Source of the DNA: Streptomyces sp. NRRL S-340
GTDB taxonomy: Bacteria; Actinomycetota; Actinomycetes; Streptomycetales; Streptomycetaceae
NCBI RefSeq assembly: GCF_000720185.1
Contig: NZ_JOIY01000044.1
Location: forward strand, 34,408-98,407
DNA: 64,000 nt
Direction of reading: 5' to 3'
The notes beneath the pieces are model-generated. The model was not told the origin of the DNA, did not search any database, and saw nothing but the letters and a program-made list of their open reading frames with translations. The position numbers were made by a program, and so were the translations under genes. Shown piece by piece: positions 59,176 to 64,000 of the stretch (positions are counted from its first letter, which is position 1; every line of letters begins with the position of its first letter).

Positions 59176-60536
59176 TGTGCCGCACGGGCGGGCAGCCGGA
59201 CCCGTGGGAGACGGGCGGCAGGGCCACCGACGCCGCCTTCACCGCGCTCCTGGAGGACAGCGCCGAGGACCTGTACGAGTCGGCGCCCTGCGGTTACCTC
59301 TCCACGATGATGGACGGCACGATCGCCCGGATCAACACCACGCTCCTGGACTGGCTCGGTCTCGCGCGCGAGGAGCTGGTCGGGCGCCGGTACTTCACCG
59401 ACCTGCTCAGCGTGGGCGGCAAGCTGTACCACGAGACGCACTTCGCGCCCCTGCTGCGGATGCAGGGCGAACTGCGCGGCATAGCCCTGGAGATGAAGAC
59501 CGCCGACGGCCGCCGCCTGCCGGTCCTGGTCTCGTCCCAGGTCAAGTACGGTGGTGAGGGCGAGCCGCTGCTGATCCGCACCACGGTCGTCGACGCCTCC
59601 GACCGGCGCGCCTACGAAGAGGAACTGCTGCGCCGCCGCCAGGACGCGGAAAAGGCCCGGGCGCAGGCCGAGAAGGCGCGGGCGGAGGCCGAGAAGGCGC
59701 GGGCGGAAGCGGAAGCGGCCCGCCGGGAGGCCGAGGCCGACCGGGCGAGGCTGGCCCACGCGCTGACCGTGCTGCAACGGTCCCTGCTGCCCGACTCCCT
59801 GCCCACGGTCCCCGGGCTGGAGACGGCCGTGTACTACCACACCGCCTCGCCGCACCGCCTCGGCGGCGACTTCTACGACCTCTTCCAGACAGACGGGAAA
59901 CGCTGGGCGTTCTTCCTCGGCGACGTGTGCGGCAAGGGGCCGGAAGCGGCTGCCCTCACCTCGCTGACGCGCTACACGCTGCGGGCCGCGGCCCTGCACG
60001 ACCCGGAGCCCGCCGCCGCACTCACCACGCTGAACACCGTGCTCTACGAGCGGTACTCCGCCGGCGGGGACCCCCGCTACTGCACGGTGGTCCACGGTGT
60101 CGTCGAACCCGGCGACGAAGCCGGTCACATGACCGTGCGCCTCGCCTCCGGTGGCCACCCGTCCGCCCTCGTGCTGCGCGCCGACGGCCGCGCCGAGTTC
60201 CTGCCCACCCCCGGCGGCCTGCTCGTCGGTGTCCTGCCCACCGCCCCGGTCGGCACGACCGAGACCACCCTGGCCCCCGGCGACACCCTGCTGCTCTACA
60301 CGGACGGCCTCACCGAGGCGCGCACCGGCTCCGCCCGGGACGACCTGTACGGTGAGGACGCCCTGCACGCCTTCGCCCGCGACCTCGCCCCCGCGACACC
60401 GCAGGAGACGATCGCGGCCCTGGGCGAGCTGCTGAAGAATTTCGGTGACGGCCTCGACGACGACACCGCGCTCCTGGCGGTCGGCGTCCCGCCGCGCCCC
60501 TTCCCCACCCGCCCGTCAACGAATCACCTGCGATGA
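59175..60536 (+). CDS. rsbP: RsbP-like PAS-PP2C phosphatase
   Basis: A 453-residue protein. A PAS domain at about residues 25-140 (SAPCGYLSTMMDGTIARINT, LLDWLGLAREELVGRRYFTD) is followed by a coiled coil with EKARAQAEKARAEAEKARAE heptads (about 150-195), and a PPM/SpoIIE phosphatase domain with GGDFYDLFQTDGKRWAFFLG, DVCGKGPEAAALTS and DTLLLYTDGLTEAR, holding the metal Asp residues. It should dephosphorylate the STAS antagonist and so release the sigma factor. ATG 59175 shares a base with the RsbQ stop (TGATG). A PAS sensor input fits the RsbQ-dependent energy pathway. Confidence 0.93.
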   Translation: MCRTGGQPDPWETGGRATDAAFTALLEDSAEDLYESAPCGYLSTMMDGTIARINTTLLDWLGLAREELVGRRYFTDLLSVGGKLYHETHFAPLLRMQGELRGIALEMKTADGRRLPVLVSSQVKYGGEGEPLLIRTTVVDASDRRAYEEELLRRRQDAEKARAQAEKARAEAEKARAEAEAARREAEADRARLAHALTVLQRSLLPDSLPTVPGLETAVYYHTASPHRLGGDFYDLFQTDGKRWAFFLGDVCGKGPEAAALTSLTRYTLRAAALHDPEPAAALTTLNTVLYERYSAGGDPRYCTVVHGVVEPGDEAGHMTVRLASGGHPSALVLRADGRAEFLPTPGGLLVGVLPTAPVGTTETTLAPGDTLLLYTDGLTEARTGSARDDLYGEDALHAFARDLAPATPQETIAALGELLKNFGDGLDDDTALLAVGVPPRPFPTRPSTNHLR

Positions 60537-60850
60537 GCCCGTTGAACATCACCCGACGCGAAACCCCGGCCGGCCCCGTCCTGCGGGTGGCCGGCGAACT
60601 CGACTACGCCCAGGCGGCCGCCCTGCGGGAACAGGTCGGCGGACTGGTACTGAGCGCGGACCAGTGCCTGGTGATCGACCTGTCCGGGCTGGAGTTCTGC
60701 GACTCCACCGGCATCACCGCCCTCCTCGCCGCCCGCCAGCACGCCCACGCCGCAGGGGCCGACATCGTACTGGCCGGCGTCCCCTCCAACACCCTGCGCG
60801 TCCTGACCATCGTCGGACTCGACCAGGTCTTCACCATCCGGCAGGACTGA
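60533..60850 (+). CDS. rsbV: STAS-domain anti-anti-sigma factor (RsbV type)
   Basis: A 105-residue STAS protein. The sequence VLRVAGELDYAQAAALREQV and VIDLSGLEFCDSTGITALLA carries the DSTG motif whose Ser is phosphorylated by the RsbW-type kinase and dephosphorylated by the RsbP-like phosphatase. Unphosphorylated, it would bind the kinase and free the sigma factor. It overlaps the phosphatase gene by 4 bp (ATGA). Its kinase partner is probably the HATPase protein encoded at 56464-57255, on the other side of the divergent promoter. Confidence 0.94.
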   Translation: MSPLNITRRETPAGPVLRVAGELDYAQAAALREQVGGLVLSADQCLVIDLSGLEFCDSTGITALLAARQHAHAAGADIVLAGVPSNTLRVLTIVGLDQVFTIRQD

Positions 60851-60852
60851 CC

Positions 60853-60965
60853 CCTCCAGCCGGCGGTACTACTCCTCCACCCGCCGGAACTCTCCTCCAG
60901 CCGGTGGGACCGGCTTCTCCACCCGCCGGGACTCTCCTCCACCTGGTGGGACCCGCTCCTCCACC
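60853..60965. repeat. Imperfect 41/42-bp tandem repeat, 2.7 units
   Basis: Units beginning CCTCCAGCCGG (60853 and about 60894) and CCTCCACCTGG (about 60936) follow the STAS gene. Each contains a second TCCTCCACC-like word. Two copies of AGCCGAAGCGAGCC lie further on near 60995-61030. No gene is present in the 230-bp gap. Confidence 0.6.
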
Positions 60966-61083
60966 GTCCTGCGGCACTGGCCGGGGGCGCCGAGCCGAAG
61001 CGAGCCCGGTCCAGCCCAGCCGAAGCGAGCCGGGCCGGGCCTGCCGGGCGGGTCGGGGCGAGGACCGGGGCCCGGAGCGCCGG

Positions 61084-61695
61084 TCACCGCTGTGCCGTAC
61101 TCCCCAGGGCGCCGGGCGAACCGTCCTCTTCCGCCACCGCCCTGGCGGCCCTGGGCCAGTGGGCCCGCAGCCGGCGCAGATAGGACCGCGCCATCGGGCC
61201 CGGGGGCACGCCCCTGGCGAAAGCCCGCATGTTGCGTTCCCCCGCGTTGTAGCCGAGGGCGAGGAGTTCGTCCCTGCGGTAGCGGCGCGCGCACCGCCCG
61301 GGCAGCACGCGGTCGAGGTCCTTCAGGTGCAGGGCCGCAACGTGGACGGCGAACGCCGGGTCGTCACGCAGGTCCTGCCAGCGTCCCGGCAGCGCGTGCG
61401 CGCGCCGCACCTTCTCGAACGTCGCCCTGTGCATGTTGGCGACACCGAAGGAGGCGTCCCGCTTCCACCACTGCCAGACCCGTTCGAGCAGCGGATGGTG
61501 CGGTTTGTACGCCTCGTTGTGGAGCACCGCCATCAGCAGTACCGGCGAGACACCCGCCTCCCGGGCGCTGCGCACCACCGCCGTGGTGTAGTCGGCCGGG
61601 TCGTAGCCGCCGGGCCGCAGGGGCGGGGTGCGCGCGGCCTCCCGGCCGCCCGGTCCCCCCGTCCGTCCCCGCGTCGCTCGCAGTCCCTCACCCAT
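61084..61695 (-). CDS. Lytic transglycosylase-like (SLT/lysozyme fold) protein
   Basis: A 203-residue protein. The SLT-type fold is marked by VSPVLLMAVLHNEAYKPHHP with the likely catalytic Glu, ASFGVANMHRATFEKVRRAH, and LLALGYNAGERNMRAFARG (the ALAYNAG-like motif), ending in ARSYLRRLRA. It would cleave peptidoglycan at the MurNAc-GlcNAc bond. No signal peptide is seen from ATG 61695, whose N-terminus is Arg/Gly-rich; export by another route or a phage-like origin is possible. Upstream frames add Arg-rich sequence without a signal either. Confidence 0.8.
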   Translation of the reverse strand: MGEGLRATRGRTGGPGGREAARTPPLRPGGYDPADYTTAVVRSAREAGVSPVLLMAVLHNEAYKPHHPLLERVWQWWKRDASFGVANMHRATFEKVRRAHALPGRWQDLRDDPAFAVHVAALHLKDLDRVLPGRCARRYRRDELLALGYNAGERNMRAFARGVPPGPMARSYLRRLRAHWPRAARAVAEEDGSPGALGSTAQR

Positions 61696-61966
61696 CCTTG
61701 TCCCGTTCTCCTCTGCTGTACCGAAGGGCCGCCGGAGCGACCACCGTGCGGAGGAGCACGTGCCCCCGCGACCGCACCTCAATCCGAGGGCCCCGGCTCG
61801 GGCAGCGCCCCCCCCGTACGGCTCGGCCCCGCACCACGCACGATCCCGGCCACCCGCCTCCTGCGGTCCCGGTCACGCCCCTCGCACGGTCCCGGTCACG
61901 CTCCTCCCGCGGCCTCGGCCGCGGTCCGGCACGTCCGTTGTCAGTGGGGTGCGCTTCACTGTCGTC

Positions 61967-62797
61967 ATGGAGCTCACACAGACGACCGTCGGCGACCTGC
62001 TGGCCGGGCTCGGTCCGGGGGACGGCTGCATGTACCTGTCCGGCGACCTGGACCCGCAGGCCCTGACCGACGTGCTCGCCGACAGGTACGGCGCCCCGCG
62101 CACCCTCGTCCTGGACGGCTTCACCGATCCGACGGCCGACGAATCCCGGGGCGCCGCCCTCCTCGTCCCCTTCCAGGACCGGGCCGTGTGGATACGGGCG
62201 TGGGCGTGGGGGGACCGGTGGGTCGGCGCGGGCACGGCGCGGGACGCCCGAGGGGTCCTACGGCCGGTGCCGGCGGTCGCGCACAGGCGGGTCCCGGAAC
62301 CCGCGGTGATCGCTCCGGGGGAGGACGGGGACCAGGACGTCGACTGGACGGCGCGGCTCCTCGGGATCACCGGCTGGAGGTATCCCGCCCGGCGGCCGGA
62401 CGTGAACTGGGCGGAGGCGGAGTCGCGCCTGGGGACCCCGCTCCCGCGCGACTACAAGTGGATGGTCACGACCTTCGGCACGGGCGCCTTCGACGGATAC
62501 CTGGACCTGAACCAGGAGCCGTGGACACATCTCAGGGAGGAAGGTCTGCTCGTCTGGGCGGGCACGGAGCACGAGGACCTGTACTGCTGGAGGGCCGACG
62601 GCGACGACCCCGACCGCTGGCCCGTCGTCGTCCGGTCCTGCGACGGCGAGGACGTCCCCTACGACTGCCGGACGGCCGAGTTCGTCTGCCGCATCCTCGT
62701 CGACCCGCACCACCGGTTCACGACGGCCCGCTACTTCGGCACCCACTGGTTCATGAACTGCCGGCAGGCGGACCGCGATCTTCCGGACCGGTTCTGA
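61967..62797 (+). CDS. SUKH (SMI1/KNR4) superfamily protein
   Basis: A 276-residue protein with two parts. Residues 1-120 are unrecognised (LAGLGPGDGCMYLSGDLDPQ, VLDGFTDPTADESRG). Residues about 135-265 match the SUKH fold: VNWAEAESRLGTPLPRDYKW, FGTGAFDGYLDLNQEPWTHL, LVWAGTEHEDLYCWRADGDD, PVVVRSCDGEDVPYDC. SUKH proteins are common as immunity proteins in polymorphic toxin systems, but also occur as general binding modules. No toxin gene lies beside it. ATG 61967 has no ribosome site and may be leaderless. The 270 bp upstream contain no recognised gene. Confidence 0.82.
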   Translation: MELTQTTVGDLLAGLGPGDGCMYLSGDLDPQALTDVLADRYGAPRTLVLDGFTDPTADESRGAALLVPFQDRAVWIRAWAWGDRWVGAGTARDARGVLRPVPAVAHRRVPEPAVIAPGEDGDQDVDWTARLLGITGWRYPARRPDVNWAEAESRLGTPLPRDYKWMVTTFGTGAFDGYLDLNQEPWTHLREEGLLVWAGTEHEDLYCWRADGDDPDRWPVVVRSCDGEDVPYDCRTAEFVCRILVDPHHRFTTARYFGTHWFMNCRQADRDLPDRF

Positions 62798-62804
62798 CGA
62801 GGGC

Positions 62805-63029
62805 TCACCGCCGTGCTTCGGTGGGGGCGGCCAGCAGCAGCGCCGCCCACAGCGCCGCCTGCACCGCGAGGCCGAGCACGGCGCGCACACCGGCCCCGGT
62901 GGCGAGGGAGGAGGCCAGAAGGGCCACGGAGAGCAACAGGAACGCGAGGTAGGCCAACTGGGCCGAGCGCAGGAGCGCGGCCGTCCAGGCCGAGGAACGT
63001 GAGAGCTGTCGATTCTGATGCACTGTCAT
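62805..63029 (-). CDS. Small two-helix membrane protein, unknown
   Basis: A 74-residue protein with two hydrophobic segments (LLRSAQLAYLAFLLLSVALL at about 20-40 and VLGLAVQAALWAALLLAAP at about 50-70) and a short polar N-terminus (MTVHQNRQLSRSSAW). ATG 63029 is used; the frame extends upstream without support. It ends 7 bp from the SUKH gene, convergent. No family was recognised. The start of transcription and function are unknown. Confidence 0.55.
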   Translation of the reverse strand: MTVHQNRQLSRSSAWTAALLRSAQLAYLAFLLLSVALLASSLATGAGVRAVLGLAVQAALWAALLLAAPTEARR

Positions 63030-63303
63030 CCAACCGCCCGAATGGACATCGACGTCACCGTCCTGATCCGAGAAGGACCCCCGGGACCGGCCACGAGGCT
63101 CCTCGCCCGGCCGGCGGGACCCTGATGCTCTCCGGGTGCCCCGGCCGACGGGACCGACACCCGCCGGCCGGCGCACCAGGGGTGAACTTGGGCCCGCGGC
63201 GGGGAAGTTCGGCGCGCCCGGGCGCCGCCCGTCCGGGTGGGCGGGAGGCCGCCGAGGACGCGGCGCGGAGCAGAACAGGCCTGGCCGCGGCCGCTTGCCG
63301 CGG

Positions 63304-63876
63304 CGTATCGCGATCGACGTGAACGTACCGGCCTCGCCCGTCTCTCCGGACGCCTTGATCGTCACCGTCGCCCTGCCCTGCCCGGCATCGGCGGCGGCAT
63401 GCCGGGCCTGCAACGGGTGGCGGACGGACACGCGCGGGTCCTCGCCGCCCTGATGCTCTCCGCGGGCGCCCACTGCGACCGCATCGGGGGCCCGGCGGGC
63501 GTACGGCGCCGGCCTGGTCCTGCCCGCGGTGGCCTCGGCCGCGTGCGGACTGGCGCCGGACCTGGGCGTGCTCGCGGTGGCGCGACCGGTCCAGGGGAGC
63601 GCGGCGGCGCTGATGACGCCCACGTCGCCGGCGCTGGTCCGGCAGGGTTCTCCCGACCGGGCGAAGCGGGCTCGGGTGATCGCCGTGTGGACGGTGGGCG
63701 GCGCGGTCGCGGTGGCGGCGGCCCCCGTGCTCGGCGGTGCGCTCACCGCCTCCCTGGGCCGGCGGTGGGTGTTCTTCGCCGATCTCCCGGCCGCCCTGTC
63801 GGCGCTCGTCCTGCTCGCCCGCGTGCCGGCTTCTCCGCGAGCGGCGGCAACGTCCCGGGACACCACACCTAGATGA
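63304..63876 (+). pseudogene. Frameshifted N-terminal fragment of a DHA2-type MFS exporter
   Basis: Three frame segments make one MFS N-terminus: RIAIDVNVPASPVSPDALIV and VALP in frame 1, then LPGIGGGMPGLQRVADGHAR and VLAALMLSAGAHCDRIG in frame 3, then GARRAYGAGLVLPAVASAAC, VQGSAAALMTPTSPALVRQG, AVWTVGGAVAVAAAPVLGGA and RRWVFFADLPAALSALVLLA in frame 1 again. The order equals TM1-TM6 of EmrB/QacA proteins. Breaks lie near 63380 (C-run) and 63482 (G-run). The fragment stops where an insertion sequence begins. It is a decayed, interrupted exporter gene; 63030-63300 before it shows no gene. Confidence 0.75.
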
Positions 63877-64000
63877 ATGAGTCCGATGTCGGTGCTGGTC
63901 ACGACGATGGCGAAGGGCGCCCGTTGGTCAGTGTGTGAAGACAAACCTGGACGCCCTTCTGGCGGCACTGTACGTGTTCATCGACGACCATGTGGCGCCT
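63870..64000 (+). mobile_element. Left end of an IS982-family insertion sequence
   Basis: The MFS fragment ends at about 63870 and a new, less GC-rich sequence starts (ACACCTAGATGAATGAGTCC), leading 60 bp later to a transposase start. The element continues beyond the window. The exact terminal repeat cannot be fixed without the right end. Confidence 0.65.
63932..64000 (+). CDS. IS982-family transposase, N-terminus only
   Basis: The last 23 codons of the window read, from GTG 63932, KTNLDALLAALYVFIDDHVA. This matches the opening of IS982-family transposases in Streptomyces (xTNLDALxTALYVxxDD). The catalytic DDE part lies outside the window. The start could also be a few codons later. It belongs to an insertion that interrupts the MFS fragment. 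Confidence 0.7.

Overview
The window is a high-GC actinobacterial chromosome segment, most probably Streptomyces. Coding bias is extreme for GC at third codon positions. The gene families are typical of that genus: a type I PKS, MmyB-type XRE regulators, an ECF42/DGPF sigma pair, a SigB/SigF-like stress sigma factor with a partner-switching module, a DUF4232 lipoprotein and PL1/PL9 pectate lyases. It reads as accessory or arm-like chromosome, because short regulator/enzyme pairs, gene remnants and simple repeats are dense. No rRNA, tRNA, CRISPR array or replication origin was seen.

Layout. 1-2.7 kb: the C-terminal end of a type I PKS (AT end, degenerate DH-like region, ACP), a TetR regulator with a double palindromic operator, and an aldo/keto reductase remnant. 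2.9-8.1 kb: a 1735-residue protein with the LQR-AGN motif seen in proteins linked to extracellular contractile injection systems, built of about six divergent Gly/Ser/Thr-rich plus beta-strand modules. 8.1-21.3 kb: mostly small regulator/enzyme sets (LysR, nitroreductase/Lrp, a stand-alone ketosynthase, DUF4232 lipoprotein, VOC protein, DeoR/Nudix, NmrA/TetR, epoxide hydrolase, an orphan response regulator, SDR, RraA-like). 21.4-24.7 kb: a ChW-repeat membrane protein, a decayed FG-GAP protein and an XRE regulator. 24.8-31.3 kb: two NTF2-fold proteins, then an ABC exporter operon ending in a secreted beta-propeller/phosphoesterase. 31.4-36.5 kb: MFS/XRE and ArsR/P1B-4 ATPase divergent pairs. 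36.6-39.1 kb: two secreted pectate lyases. 39.5-45.2 kb: LysR with carboxymuconolactone decarboxylase and tautomerase genes, the DGPF/ECF42 pair, and a secreted I36/FG-GAP protein. 45.4-53.4 kb: more regulator/enzyme pairs. 53.6-55.2 kb: an Imm7-like orphan immunity gene and a frameshifted compact NAD+ DNA ligase. 55.6-60.9 kb: small membrane proteins and a stress-response module (sigma and anti-sigma kinase on the minus strand; RsbQ-, RsbP- and STAS-like genes on the plus strand). 61.1-64 kb: a transglycosylase, a SUKH protein, a frameshifted MFS remnant and the start of an IS982-type element.

The most unusual non-coding features are these. Three copies of a roughly 160-bp hairpin element occur, two of them abutting stop codons between convergent genes. 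Four 13-bp operators sit at an exact 23-bp period between a TetR gene and its neighbour. A 17-bp tandem repeat array of more than ten units lies upstream of a LysR gene. Perfect palindromes precede both XRE genes. Several regulatory or accessory genes appear leaderless, with a -10-like hexamer 6-7 nt before the start codon.

All functional calls rest on motif reading by eye. No similarity search was run.
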